Assembly (NCBI GenBank): GCA_017640785.1
Contig: JAEPPZ010000002.1
Span: 31,738 to 95,737 of the forward strand
From: Balneola sp.
GTDB taxonomy: Bacteria; Bacteroidota; Rhodothermia; Balneolales; Balneolaceae
Length of the DNA: 64,000 bases
Direction: 5' to 3'
The first letter of the stretch is position 1, and every line of letters starts with the position of its first letter. The notes beneath the pieces were generated by a model. It was not told the origin of the DNA. It searched no databases and saw only the letters and a list, made by a program, of their open reading frames with translations. A program made the position numbers and the translations under genes. Of the stretch, positions 1 through 8,946 are shown piece after piece.

Positions 1-372
1 ACCTAAGTCGCCCCCTCCGGATGAAAAGTCGCCAATCTCAATTTCACCAACTTCAGAATTGAAAGAAGCACTTGTCCCATCTATTTCCGGAACTGCATCA
101 TCCAAACTTCCGAAATCAAACTCTTCTTCTGTTGTTATTGAAATTAAACCGCTTGTGGGATCAACCACAAATAAAGAATCTAGATCTTCACTTGTTGAAT
201 CTACTAAAGCCCCCGTACTATCCCCAAGAAATACATAGGTTTTATTATTTATTATAGGTATTTCTACCGTGTGTGCCGTTGTAAAGTCCGGTTTTTCGGG
301 TACACTTAGATCACAAGAAGCAATAAAGCTTGCTATGATAATTGCAAACCCGAGCAATTTGAATTTAGCCAT
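1..372 (-). CDS. Putative lipoprotein, 3' part outside the window
   Basis: Reading the minus strand from the ATG at 372 gives 124 codons with no stop before base 1, so the C-terminus is missing. The product starts MAKFKLLGFAIIIASFIASC, a signal peptide of about 19 residues with a lipobox-like ASC, so Cys20 should be lipidated. The mature part is acidic and rich in Asp, Ser and Thr (for example an FVVDPTSGLISITTEEE stretch) with glycine runs near the cut end. I recognise no domain and no enzyme motif. It is probably an envelope-anchored protein. Open frame, signal peptide and lipobox are seen directly; the function is unknown. Confidence 0.75.
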   Translation of the reverse strand, partial: MAKFKLLGFAIIIASFIASCDLSVPEKPDFTTAHTVEIPIINNKTYVFLGDSTGALVDSTSEDLDSLFVVDPTSGLISITTEEEFDFGSLDDAVPEIDGTSASFNSEVGEIEIGDFSSGGGDLG

Positions 373-680
373 CTATATATTTTAATTTAAATTAGAATCT
401 AATTTGTGAATGAAACTACACCAAAAAAATTATACGTAGTTTTTTTTAGCAAAGACATTAAGAATATGTAATAAAAAAAGGTACTGCCTTTTTCGGTAGT
501 ATCTAAGATTTATTTCGTAATACTCATTCTTAAAAAAATTGTACACCAACGATTAAATATAATTTTCTTGGAATATCTTTTATATAATTGGCTTAATCAA
601 TGGGAACACCTTCCCATATCTATGGGTACTAGTACCTATTCTGAATTAAATAAGGTGGGATCTAATTAACTTGATAAGAG
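373..680. other. Gene-free AT-rich spacer with two small palindromes
   Basis: No reading frame of note lies here. It carries the promoter side of the lipoprotein gene and the downstream side of tRNA-Ser. Two palindromes sit close together: ATGGGAA/TTCCCAT with a cacc loop at 600-617, and the perfect 12-mer GGTACTAGTACC at 625-636. A weaker hairpin lies near 480-503. The 600-617 hairpin is downstream of the tRNA and could help end its transcript, but it has no clear T-run. Confidence 0.5.
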
Positions 681-768
681 CGGAGAGGGAGGGATTCGAA
701 CCCTCGGTACCCTTGTGAGGCACACACGCTTTCCAGGCGAGCCCGTTCGACCGCTCCGGCACCTCTCC
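681..768 (-). tRNA. tRNA-Ser (anticodon GGA)
   Basis: On the minus strand an 88-base tRNA folds with acceptor stem GGAGAGG/CCTCTCC, discriminator G at 681 and T arm GAGGG-TTCGAAT-CCCTC. The anticodon loop CTGGAAA places GGA at 734-732. A long variable arm, typical of serine tRNAs, lies between anticodon stem and T arm. The D arm contains the usual AGCGG class II signature. CCA is not encoded, because the next bases read CTC. It should decode UCC and UCU serine codons. Confidence 0.95.
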
Positions 769-829
769 GTTTAATCTATCAATAAGATTGGGCGTCAATG
801 ATATAGCTATTCTTAACTTATATCAACCT

Positions 830-1510
830 TTAAAAACCAAAAGAAAAAACCTGAGTTGTGTAGGCCTTAACAGGCTTTCCGTTATCTATAGCAGGATTAA
901 ACCGCCATTTCTTTGCAGCCGTGAGTGAGGCGCCCATTATTCCATAACCAATTTGCTGAACAATCTCGTAATCCCGTGCGTTTTTTTTATACTTTCGGAT
1001 ATTTGAAATAAATATCTCTTCTACAATTCCATTTTTGTCAACCAAAAATGTAACATACACTTCTGCGATTACTTCTGCATTTCGTGCTTCTTCCGGAGTA
1101 GCGGGCTCTATGATCTTTAACGGAGTAGGTGGTCTTTGAGGACTCGCTACCGGTTGATCCGAATCTCCTGTTTGGCCAACCTCTCCTTCTCCTAATTCTT
1201 CCAGAGACAACATATCTTCAAAGTCCAACAATTCGATATCTTCTTCTATTACTTCATCTGTGGGAACAGGAACAGGAATCTGAGGTTTTGGAGGGCTGGC
1301 GGGAGTTGTCTCTTGTTTTGTTACAATAGACTGTTCTACAAAGATTTCCTGAGTAGGCTCAATATAAACTTTATCCATTTTTTCTGTTGTAATCTCAGGC
1401 CATAATTTAAAGATCAGAATCATAACAATAAGCGAGAACATCAAACATAGCATTAACCTATGCTGATATTCTGTTTCCTTATATATTTTATCCGGATCAA
1501 AAAAACTCAC
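830..1510 (-). CDS. TonB-family energy transducer protein
   Basis: The 226-residue product has one membrane segment at about residues 18-37 after a short cytoplasmic N-terminus. A Pro/Glu-rich spacer follows (about 50-130, with PASPPKPQIPVPVP). The C-terminal domain at about 140-226 has the TonB pattern: VYVTFLVDKNGIVEE, then AAKKWRFNPAIDNGKPV. TonB proteins carry proton-motive energy from ExbB/ExbD to outer-membrane receptors. Neither exbB nor exbD is nearby, so it may be an accessory TonB-like protein. Its ATG overlaps the stop of plsC by four bases, which implies translational coupling as the last gene of the crtB-accC-murQ-plsC run. Confidence 0.8.
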   Translation of the reverse strand: MSFFDPDKIYKETEYQHRLMLCLMFSLIVMILIFKLWPEITTEKMDKVYIEPTQEIFVEQSIVTKQETTPASPPKPQIPVPVPTDEVIEEDIELLDFEDMLSLEELGEGEVGQTGDSDQPVASPQRPPTPLKIIEPATPEEARNAEVIAEVYVTFLVDKNGIVEEIFISNIRKYKKNARDYEIVQQIGYGIMGASLTAAKKWRFNPAIDNGKPVKAYTTQVFSFGF

Positions 1511-2232
1511 TTAGACCTAATTCGTTTCAATTCCCGATCTATTAACTGATAAGTATGGTCTTTTAATATGTTAATATCTTCAAAATCAGAAGATTTTATT
1601 GGATCCAGAATAGAAATGGAAAAGTTCACATTAGGTTCGACGATCTTAGAGCCTGATTTCATGGCTAAATGTCCACCCTCTAAAACAATCGGTTGTAAAT
1701 TAAATCCATATTCATGAGCCAATAGAAAAGCCCCATTCTTAAATCTTTTAATTTTTCCATCTAATGTCCTGGTCCCTTCCGGAAATATCATTACCGGAAT
1801 TTTATCTTTCAAAGGTTGAACCAGATTTTCTAATTTTTTTATAGCCGATTTACTATTTCTGTTGATAGTTAGATGCCCTGTTAGCCATACTAACCATCCC
1901 ATTACAGGAATAAAAGCAAGGCTTCTTTTTGAAACCCATTTCATTTGCCATGGTAAATGATACGCCAGTGCCATATCCAAAAAGCTCTGGTGGTTTGCAA
2001 CGAATACAGTTGGCACTTCGGGATCAAACTTCTCTGTTCCCTCAATATCGATCTTCCATTTAGGACTGGCTTTCATCATAAGTTTTGCCATTATAGCAAG
2101 CACTCTGTTGGGTGCTTTTCTGTACGGGTCAAACGGAAATGTAAATACAAATACTATTGAGATCAGTACAAAAAAGACAGCGAAAAGAAATGAAAAATAA
2201 AGCCAGAGAAAAACACTGAATAATGCCTTCAT
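1507..2232 (-). CDS. plsC: 1-acyl-sn-glycerol-3-phosphate acyltransferase (PlsC family)
   Basis: This 241-residue membrane protein belongs to the lysophosphatidate acyltransferases, which add the second acyl chain to make phosphatidic acid at the inner membrane. An N-terminal hydrophobic helix covers about residues 5-32. The catalytic HX4D motif is NHQSFLD, with His81 and Asp86. The phosphate-binding FPEGTR motif is at 150-155. The length is normal for the family. The start is four bases after the murQ stop, and the stop overlaps the tonB-like ATG. Substrate preference cannot be read from the sequence, and lyso-ornithine-lipid acyltransferases share the same motifs. Confidence 0.88.
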   Translation of the reverse strand: MKALFSVFLWLYFSFLFAVFFVLISIVFVFTFPFDPYRKAPNRVLAIMAKLMMKASPKWKIDIEGTEKFDPEVPTVFVANHQSFLDMALAYHLPWQMKWVSKRSLAFIPVMGWLVWLTGHLTINRNSKSAIKKLENLVQPLKDKIPVMIFPEGTRTLDGKIKRFKNGAFLLAHEYGFNLQPIVLEGGHLAMKSGSKIVEPNVNFSISILDPIKSSDFEDINILKDHTYQLIDRELKRIRSK

Positions 2233-2236
2233 TTAA

Positions 2237-3157
2237 CTAGATATCCTTAATTGCTTTACGGATAAAACCATTATGTTTGTTCAGAAGAGCTTCTGCGTGT
2301 TCCTTTTCGATATTTGCAACAGCCATTACTATAGCTGTTTTAACATGATTATCAGCTTTTTTCAAATATTCAGTTGCCTCTTCGTAGTTCAGGTCTGTGA
2401 ATATCATAATGATCTTCTTTGCTCTTTCCACCAATTTTTTATTAGTAAGCTGAAGATCTACCATTACGTTTTCGTACACTTTACCTTGCCTGATCATTGC
2501 ACCGGTTGTAAGCATGTTCAGAACCATTTTCTGAGCAGTTCCACTTTTCATTCTTGTACTTCCCATAACAACTTCGGGACCTACAGGAACATCTATTATA
2601 TAATCTGCATCTACGTCAATTTGTTCTTTTGGAACTGTAGAAACCATTATTGTTTTACACCCTCTCTTCTTTGCTTCATTCAAAGCGCCAACTACATAAG
2701 GTGTTCTGCCACTGGCGGCTAAGCCGCAAACAACATCGGGTGGAAAGATCTCATTGTCTCTGATATCAGCGGCTCCGTTCTCCTCAAAATCTTCAGCGCC
2801 TTCCTTTGCCACATACATAGCGTCTTTTCCTCCGGCTATAAAGCCCTGTACAAGCTCCGGATCTGATCCAAAAGTAGGTGGACATTCTGAAGCATCAACT
2901 ACACCTAACCTGCCACTGGTTCCTGCTCCAAAATAAAGCAATCTGCCTCCAAGATTAAAGCTTTCACTGATCGCTTCAACAGCTTTTGCAATAACATCAG
3001 AACGCAGAGAAACAAGTTTAGCTACTTTTTGATCTTCTTCATTAATTATGCGAACAATTTCTTCTGGTGAAGCAACATCTATTTTCATGCTGGCCTCATT
3101 TCTTTGTTCAGTTGCCAGCTTTGATATTTTATTGAATAGTGCTTGTTCTTCAGTCAT
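2237..3157 (-). CDS. murQ: N-acetylmuramic acid 6-phosphate etherase
   Basis: MurQ cleaves the lactyl ether of MurNAc-6-phosphate to give GlcNAc-6-phosphate and D-lactate, a cytoplasmic step in recycling of cell-wall sugars. The 306-residue length is typical. The SIS fold is marked by FGAGTSGRLGVVDASECPPTFG (about 76-97) with the conserved glutamate of SECPPTF, and by GSTRMKSGTAQK further on. It starts nine bases after accC and ends four bases before plsC. No MurNAc kinase or PTS transporter is adjacent, so the substrate supply must be encoded elsewhere. Confidence 0.95.
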   Translation of the reverse strand: MTEEQALFNKISKLATEQRNEASMKIDVASPEEIVRIINEEDQKVAKLVSLRSDVIAKAVEAISESFNLGGRLLYFGAGTSGRLGVVDASECPPTFGSDPELVQGFIAGGKDAMYVAKEGAEDFEENGAADIRDNEIFPPDVVCGLAASGRTPYVVGALNEAKKRGCKTIMVSTVPKEQIDVDADYIIDVPVGPEVVMGSTRMKSGTAQKMVLNMLTTGAMIRQGKVYENVMVDLQLTNKKLVERAKKIIMIFTDLNYEEATEYLKKADNHVKTAIVMAVANIEKEHAEALLNKHNGFIRKAIKDI

Positions 3158-3166
3158 ATAATTTTG

Positions 3167-4651
3167 TTATCTCCTGTTTAGCCACCAATCGGAAGTACTG
3201 TTTCCGGCTGATAACATTTCCTTGGGGTCTTCTGTTTCAACTTGTTTTAATAATGTAGCAGCCAATGCTAGGATCTCTTCGTCCACCTTGCTTTCAAGCT
3301 CTTCAGGATTGAAGTGATCTTTAACAAAGTGAGTATCATATTTGGCTTCAACAAAATCTTTATGTTTTAATGTAAATTCGCAAAAAGGGATCGTTGTTTT
3401 ACAACCAACTATCTCATATTCATCCAGGGCTCTTAGCATTTTACTGATAGCAGCTTTTCTGTCTTTGCCATGTACAGTAAGCTTTGATATCATCGGATCA
3501 TAATTGATGGTTACCTCCTGCCCTTCTTCCACACCGGCATCTACACGAATTCCATCTCCTGTTGGCACTCGATGTTTATGCAACATTCCGGTACTTGGTA
3601 AAAAATTATCTTCAGGATCTTCGGCATAAATTCTGCACTCGATAGAATGTCCGTTGATCTTCAGGTCTTCCTGAGTAAATGGAAGTTTTTTACCTTCAGC
3701 TACTAAGATCTGAGTTGCAACCAGATCAACTCCCGAGATCATTTCCGTAACCGGATGTTCTACCTGTAGCCGGGTATTCATTTCCAGAAAATAAAAATCC
3801 AGATGTTTATCTACTAAGAACTCAATGGTTCCTGCCCCGATATAATCGCAGCCCTTAGTAGCTTTAATTGCAGCTTCTGCCATTTTTTCTCTTAACTCCG
3901 GAGTAAGTAATGCGCACGGAGCTTCTTCAATTACTTTTTGATGTCTTCGTTGTACAGAACACTCTCTGTCAAAAACATGAACTACATTTCCGTGCATATC
4001 AGCCACTACCTGGAATTCTACGTGCCTTGGCTCTTCCAGATATTTCTCGATGTAGATCCTGTCGTCACCAAACGCATTTTTTGCTTCCGACTTAGCTGCC
4101 TTAATACTGCTTTCGAATTCATCCTTTTTATGAACAATTCTCATTCCCTTACCACCACCACCTGCAGCCGCCTTTACCAATATTGGATATCCGATCTCAT
4201 CTGCGATTGTTGATGCTTCTTCCAAATCTTTTAATTCAGACTTCAATCCCGGAGGCGTTGGAATACCTAATTTTGTAACCAATTCACGAGCAGCCGTTTT
4301 ATCCCCCATAACAGTGATAGCATGTGGTTTCGGGCCGATAAAGATAATGCCTTCTTTTTCACATCGTTCAGAGAAAGCTGCATTTTCGCTCAAAAAACCA
4401 TACCCGGGATGAACCGCATCAGCTCCAGTTTTTTTAACAGCATCAATGATCTTATCCATAACCAGATAACTCTCTGATGAGGCTGCTTCTCCTATAAATA
4501 CAGATTCATCGGCGTGAAGCACATGTGGTGAAGCTGCGTCTGGACGTGAATATACAGCAACTGTTTTTATTCCTAGTTCTTTACAAGAATGAATTACTCG
4601 TAGTGCAATTTCACCACGGTTTGCAATAAGTACTTTCTTTATTTCTGGCAT
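3167..4651 (-). CDS. accC: Biotin carboxylase subunit of an acyl-CoA (acetyl-CoA) carboxylase
   Basis: Biotin carboxylase uses ATP and bicarbonate to carboxylate biotin on a carrier protein, the first half of malonyl-CoA synthesis. The 494 residues show the N-terminal domain (KKVLIANRGEIALRV), the glycine-rich ATP-grasp loop KAAAGGGGKGM (160-170) and the EMNTRLQVEHPVTE signature. It is about 45 residues longer than E. coli AccC and ends in a Trp/Arg-rich tail (SDWWLNRR). Such tails occur in stand-alone biotin carboxylases of propionyl- or acyl-CoA carboxylases, so it could serve either enzyme. No BCCP or carboxyltransferase gene lies next to it, which is unusual. Confidence 0.88.
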   Translation of the reverse strand: MPEIKKVLIANRGEIALRVIHSCKELGIKTVAVYSRPDAASPHVLHADESVFIGEAASSESYLVMDKIIDAVKKTGADAVHPGYGFLSENAAFSERCEKEGIIFIGPKPHAITVMGDKTAARELVTKLGIPTPPGLKSELKDLEEASTIADEIGYPILVKAAAGGGGKGMRIVHKKDEFESSIKAAKSEAKNAFGDDRIYIEKYLEEPRHVEFQVVADMHGNVVHVFDRECSVQRRHQKVIEEAPCALLTPELREKMAEAAIKATKGCDYIGAGTIEFLVDKHLDFYFLEMNTRLQVEHPVTEMISGVDLVATQILVAEGKKLPFTQEDLKINGHSIECRIYAEDPEDNFLPSTGMLHKHRVPTGDGIRVDAGVEEGQEVTINYDPMISKLTVHGKDRKAAISKMLRALDEYEIVGCKTTIPFCEFTLKHKDFVEAKYDTHFVKDHFNPEELESKVDEEILALAATLLKQVETEDPKEMLSAGNSTSDWWLNRR

Positions 4652-4712
4652 TTAAAAACGGTTTTTTATTTAAGGAATAATACCGCTTTACTAAGAGATT
4701 CTCCAAGTGGAT

Positions 4713-5687
4713 TTACACTGCTTTTTTTAAGTCGAGCAACACTTTGGGAAGAATGTATAGTTTCTCTGATTGATTCAGGCAGGCACGTTTATTAAAAACA
4801 TCAAAATCGTTTTCTTCTATCTTTTCGAGAATTCGACTGTAATTTCTATGAGCAAGATAAACGGGAAGCCGACTATCTTTATCAAGCATCTCAATTCCTG
4901 AAAAAGCTCGATCATAATATTCCCGGGCTCGTGCAATCTGAAATTTCATAAGCTCAATAAATTTTTCGCTTTTCTTTTTAGCGAAAAGCTCCTCTTCTGT
5001 AACATCGAACTTTATAAGGTCTTCTTTGGGAAGATAAATTCGTCCGCGTTCTAGATCTTCTCCCACATCTCTGAGAATATTTGTGAGCTGCATAGCTATT
5101 CCAAGATCAGTAGCTTTTTCAATTGCCGCATCAGAATTATATCCAAAAACTTCGATAGTCATCAATCCCACTACAGAAGCTACTTTGTAAGAGTAGTCAT
5201 AGATCTCCTGAAAATTGGCAAATCTTGTTATTTCAAGATCCTGACGAACTCCATCTATTAACAACAGAGGTAATTCTTTAGAAACTTTATATCTCTTCAA
5301 AGAATCGGCGTATGCACTAAGAATCGGATCCTGAACGGTGTATCCACTATAGACCTTATCCAGATCTTTTTTAAACTCATCCAGCTTTTCATCTATTTCT
5401 GAGAGCGTGAGTTTTTCTTCCTTGATAAGATCTTCAGCTTCATCAACAAGGTTATCCAGATACCTGCACATTCCATAGATCGCGAAAATACCTCTTTGCT
5501 TATCATTAGGCAGAAATCGTGTAGCTAAATAAAAAGTCTTTGCGTGATAACGGGTTATAGCTCTGCAATGACTATAAGCTTGCTTCAGCTCTTCATCACA
5601 TAAGTCTTCGATCACTGATCTATGGAACGAGGTCATTTCATAGATCGGCCTGAAAAGAGAGTACGGTATTTGTAGAAGGTTCGTCAT
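4713..5687 (-). CDS. crtB: Phytoene/squalene synthase family protein
   Basis: The enzyme joins two prenyl diphosphates head to head; phytoene synthase makes the first C40 carotenoid from two geranylgeranyl diphosphates. Both Mg-binding aspartate motifs are present: DNLVD (Asp78, Asp82) and DVGEDLERGRIYLP (207-220). The conserved YSYKVASVVG helix lies at 166-175. The 324-residue length fits. No other carotenoid gene is in the window, so squalene synthase or a diapophytoene-type enzyme remains possible. It heads the minus-strand run that continues into accC after about 60 bases, and is divergent from the LacI gene. Confidence 0.82.
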   Translation of the reverse strand: MTNLLQIPYSLFRPIYEMTSFHRSVIEDLCDEELKQAYSHCRAITRYHAKTFYLATRFLPNDKQRGIFAIYGMCRYLDNLVDEAEDLIKEEKLTLSEIDEKLDEFKKDLDKVYSGYTVQDPILSAYADSLKRYKVSKELPLLLIDGVRQDLEITRFANFQEIYDYSYKVASVVGLMTIEVFGYNSDAAIEKATDLGIAMQLTNILRDVGEDLERGRIYLPKEDLIKFDVTEEELFAKKKSEKFIELMKFQIARAREYYDRAFSGIEMLDKDSRLPVYLAHRNYSRILEKIEENDFDVFNKRACLNQSEKLYILPKVLLDLKKAV

Positions 5688-5850
5688 TGTACAATGGCTA
5701 TAATGCTAAATTCTACGATAAAAGTTCCTCTTCAGATTTAAAATTACCATAATAAATATCTTTCAAAAAGTTCACTATCTTCAAGCTCATTCAAAAGTGT
5801 GTTTTACAGCTTTGAAAATTAAAGATAAATGGGTGAGTTCATCTTACATC

Positions 5851-5855
5851 AGGAG
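5851..5855 (+). promoter_or_regulatory. Shine-Dalgarno AGGAG that fixes the LacI start
   Basis: AGGAG lies five bases before the ATG at 5861. A possible GTG two codons earlier (5855) overlaps this site, so the ATG is the better start. Strong Shine-Dalgarno sites are uncommon elsewhere in this window, which makes this one stand out. Confidence 0.65.
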
Positions 5856-5860
5856 TGTCT

Positions 5861-6877
5861 ATGAATAAAAAAGTGACAATTTATGAGGTAGCTAAAAAAG
5901 CCGGAGTTGCTATCTCTACCGTATCGAGAGTATTGAATGGTTCTCAAAATGTATCTGAGGACACCAAAGTAAAAGTTAACGATGTAATTAAGGAACTGAA
6001 TTTCCGTCCACAGGTAAATGCACGCAAACTGGCCAGCAAAGAACCGCAAATGCTTGCCATTGCCGTACCTTCTTTTACCACCCCGTTCTTCAATGAAGTA
6101 CTGAAAGGTGTAAAAGATGAGATCAGTAAAATGGATCTGGATATCATCCTGTATAACACCGGATCAAAGAATCCTGAAGAAGCTGTTCACAATTTCTTTG
6201 ACAGAGGAACCGCTGATGCACTTATTCTTCTTTCCATCGATGTAACTGACAAAATTCATGAAGTTCTGCAAGCCACACAAACACCCGTTGTATTGGTAAA
6301 CTCTGCACATGAAAGCTATAATTATTTTATGCTGAATGATTACAAAGGCGGATATATGTCGGGTGAACATTTGGTGAAAAATGGATTCCAGAACATTGGA
6401 ATGATAAGTACTGTTACCAAAAACAAATCCTCTTCTGAACGAGAGCGAGGTTTTATTGACGCCTTAAAGAATTATAAAATGAATATTGATGAAAGCCTTT
6501 TCATTACAGGCGATTCTGAAAAGCATGGTGGCTTTACGGAAGAAGCAGGATTTGAAGCCATCAATAAATATGCTGAAATGGGTAATTTTCCGGATGCTAT
6601 TTTCTGCGCTAATGATACCCAGGCACTTGGAGCTATTCATGCCATCAACAAACTTGGGATGAGTGTTCCTGAAGACATCGCTTTGATGGGCTATGATAAC
6701 ATCAAATTTTCAAAGTATATGGACCTGACTACCGTGAATCAGAAAATGTATTCCACCGGAGTTCAGGCTACTTCCAGATTAGCAGAAATTATTCGAAATC
6801 CGGACCAGAATCTCATTCAAACAACTATAGATCCTGAACTTATAGAACGGGGATCAACTAAAAATTCTAAAAAATAA
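5861..6877 (+). CDS. LacI-family transcriptional regulator
   Basis: The 338-residue protein has the LacI DNA-binding head at the N-terminus: VTIYEVAKKAG, then AISTVSRVLNGS, then the hinge region ending RPQVNARKLAS. A periplasmic-binding-like effector domain follows, with FCANDTQALGAIHAI and GYDNIKFSKYMDLTTVNQ near the C-terminus. Proteins of this family bind a palindromic operator and respond to a sugar or nucleobase. Its stop codon is one base from the purC GTG, so the two genes are probably cotranscribed. The effector cannot be named. A purine ligand as in enterobacterial PurR is a testable guess based only on the neighbour. The start is set by the AGGAG at 5851. Confidence 0.9.
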   Translation: MNKKVTIYEVAKKAGVAISTVSRVLNGSQNVSEDTKVKVNDVIKELNFRPQVNARKLASKEPQMLAIAVPSFTTPFFNEVLKGVKDEISKMDLDIILYNTGSKNPEEAVHNFFDRGTADALILLSIDVTDKIHEVLQATQTPVVLVNSAHESYNYFMLNDYKGGYMSGEHLVKNGFQNIGMISTVTKNKSSSERERGFIDALKNYKMNIDESLFITGDSEKHGGFTEEAGFEAINKYAEMGNFPDAIFCANDTQALGAIHAINKLGMSVPEDIALMGYDNIKFSKYMDLTTVNQKMYSTGVQATSRLAEIIRNPDQNLIQTTIDPELIERGSTKNSKK

Positions 6878-6878
6878 A

Positions 6879-7841
6879 GTGAACGCAAACTTTACTACTC
6901 AGGAAGCACTCGATCATTGTATTACAGAAACAGCTGTTGAAGGATTACAATCCTACAAAGGAAAAGTCCGGGAGGTGTACGATCTTGGATCAGATAAACT
7001 TGGCATCGTTGTAACTGATCGCATCTCTGCTTTCGATTACATCATGAAACAAGCCATTCCTTTTAAGGGACAGATACTGAATCAAATGGCTGCTTTTTCT
7101 TTTGATAAAGTAAAAGACATTATTGCAACTCACATTATTGATGTTCCACATCCGAATGTAACGATCGCCAAAAAATGTGATCCGGTTCCTATTGAAGTTG
7201 TGATCCGTGGTTATTTAACCGGACATGCATGGAGAACTTACAAGTCAGGCTTGAGAGAATTATGCGGTGCTCCGCTTCCTGAAGGAATGAAAGAGCATGA
7301 TAAGTTTCCGGAGCCTCTCCTCACCCCTGCTACCAAAGCTACAGAAGGTCATGATGAGGACATTTCAGAAGCCGATATTCTGAAGCGCGGAATAGTTGAT
7401 CAAAAACTTTGGAATCAGATCAGAGAAACTGCTTTTAAACTTTTTGAGCGGGGTACTGAAGTTGCTGCCAAACAAGGGTTGATCCTGGTAGATACTAAAT
7501 ACGAATTTGGATTGTACAACGGTGAACTCACATTGATCGATGAAGTTCATACCACCGATTCTTCCCGTTACTTTTATTCAGATGGTTATGAAGAACGTCA
7601 GGCTAAAGGCGAGCCCCAAAAACAACTTTCCAAAGAATTCCTGAGAGAATGGTTGATGGAGCATAACTTTCAGGGTTTAGACGGACAAACACTCCCCGAT
7701 CTCCCCGATTCCTTCCGATTAAAAGTATATGAGCGTTATGCGGAGTTATTCGGCTTGCTAACCGGAGAAGATTTTGAGCCCAAGCTGGAGAAAGACTTTG
7801 ATGGGGTGTTGGGAAAGATTCTGAAAGGTTTAAATATTTGA
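6879..7841 (+). CDS. purC: Phosphoribosylaminoimidazole-succinocarboxamide synthase
   Basis: PurC (SAICAR synthase) condenses CAIR with aspartate using ATP, in cytoplasmic purine synthesis. The N-terminus shows YKGKVREVYDLG followed by VVTDRISAFD. The substrate-binding stretch EVVIRGYLTGHAW and the motif GLILVDTKYEFG with TLIDEVHTTDSSRY are intact. At 320 residues it is the longer form of the family (about 300 aa, as in yeast Ade1) rather than the 237-residue E. coli form. It begins with GTG one base after the LacI stop. No other purine gene is adjacent. Confidence 0.95.
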   Translation: MNANFTTQEALDHCITETAVEGLQSYKGKVREVYDLGSDKLGIVVTDRISAFDYIMKQAIPFKGQILNQMAAFSFDKVKDIIATHIIDVPHPNVTIAKKCDPVPIEVVIRGYLTGHAWRTYKSGLRELCGAPLPEGMKEHDKFPEPLLTPATKATEGHDEDISEADILKRGIVDQKLWNQIRETAFKLFERGTEVAAKQGLILVDTKYEFGLYNGELTLIDEVHTTDSSRYFYSDGYEERQAKGEPQKQLSKEFLREWLMEHNFQGLDGQTLPDLPDSFRLKVYERYAELFGLLTGEDFEPKLEKDFDGVLGKILKGLNI

Positions 7842-7972
7842 CAAATAACTGATTTTATTAATATTATATTCTTAATTTTAATAATTAAATGAACATTACT
7901 AAAAATGAAAAAGGAGTAAATTAAATAGAGAATACTTTACAATGTTGGTATACCTCTTTTAAGACCACGATT

Positions 7973-8926
7973 ATGAAAAATATAATATTGATACTCTGCT
8001 TTGCACTGATTTCTGTTGCTTGCTACAGCCAAGAAATTGAAAAGATTAAATTGGACGTAAAAGACGAATGGAATTTATATCTCAATGACGAAGAATCAGA
8101 TGAACTATTCTATTTGAGATTGGCACCCAAAAACAAGCCGATTGGCGCGCTTGTAATTTTACCTTCAGGTTATGAAAAAGTTGAAGACACTTTACTACAA
8201 ATTGACCTTCATAAAAAAGCCGTTGAACAAGGATTAATTGTGATCGTACCATCAATAAATTGGGGAAATGATGACAGAATATATGAGTTTAAAATTCTTG
8301 ATAAGATATTTGCACAAGTTATCCGGGAATTCAATGTACCAAAAGATAAATTCATCCTCGGAGGACTTTCAAATGGTGGAATGATTGCAATTAAATATGC
8401 CGAAAAATCTGTAGAAAACCCTGAACAAACACTTTTAAAACCACTCGGTATTTTTGGATTAGACACCCCGTTAGACCTTGCACACCTCTATCAATATGCA
8501 GAAAGAGAAATTAAAAGAAATTTCTCTGAAGCCGGAATGAACGAAGCGAGATGGATGATAAATAAGTATAACCAAATGTATGGAGGTTCACCTTCCGAAT
8601 TTCCAGAAAAATATATTGAAGCGTCAATGTATTCGCATGGTGTCGAAAATGGAGGAAATGCTGTTTACTTAAAAGATATGCCTATTCGGATGTACACCGA
8701 TTTAGACGTAAACTGGTTACTCAACGAAAGAAACAGAGACTTATACGATTGGAATGGCACCAATATAGTTGCGATGATAAACGAACTAAAGCTAATGGGA
8801 AATAAAGATGCAAATGTCATTATTACAATGGGTAAAGGTGTCAGACTTGATGGTAGAAGGCATCCACATTCCTGGTCTATTATGGACACCAAAGATTGTA
8901 TGAATTGGATAAATAGTCTGCTATAA
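7973..8926 (+). CDS. Secreted alpha/beta-hydrolase-like protein
   Basis: A signal peptide of about 20 residues (ending ACYSQ) is followed by an alpha/beta-hydrolase pattern. There is a hydrophobic strand ending in LVILPSGYE, a helix, IVIVPSINW, then the nucleophile elbow GGLSNGGM with Ser133 as the likely nucleophile. A C-terminal histidine (GRRHPHSW) could be the catalytic base. The nearest families are dienelactone-hydrolase or esterase-like proteins, but the substrate is unknown. An SVAC sequence before Cys17 is a poor lipobox. The gene stands alone between purC and an adenylate cyclase, with a GC-richer spacer behind it. Confidence 0.6.
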   Translation: MKNIILILCFALISVACYSQEIEKIKLDVKDEWNLYLNDEESDELFYLRLAPKNKPIGALVILPSGYEKVEDTLLQIDLHKKAVEQGLIVIVPSINWGNDDRIYEFKILDKIFAQVIREFNVPKDKFILGGLSNGGMIAIKYAEKSVENPEQTLLKPLGIFGLDTPLDLAHLYQYAEREIKRNFSEAGMNEARWMINKYNQMYGGSPSEFPEKYIEASMYSHGVENGGNAVYLKDMPIRMYTDLDVNWLLNERNRDLYDWNGTNIVAMINELKLMGNKDANVIITMGKGVRLDGRRHPHSWSIMDTKDCMNWINSLL

Positions 8927-8946
8927 GAAAGAGGTGTAAAAGTGGC

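Noticed and set aside
72..257. 61-codon plus-strand frame at the window start
   Set aside because: It is antisense to a continuous minus-strand lipoprotein frame with signal peptide and lipobox that fills 1-372; its own product is low-complexity Leu/His/Pro.
2273..2722. 149-codon plus-strand frame opposite murQ
   Set aside because: It is the antisense shadow of a well-conserved enzyme; its product is Cys/His/Phe-rich with no domain.
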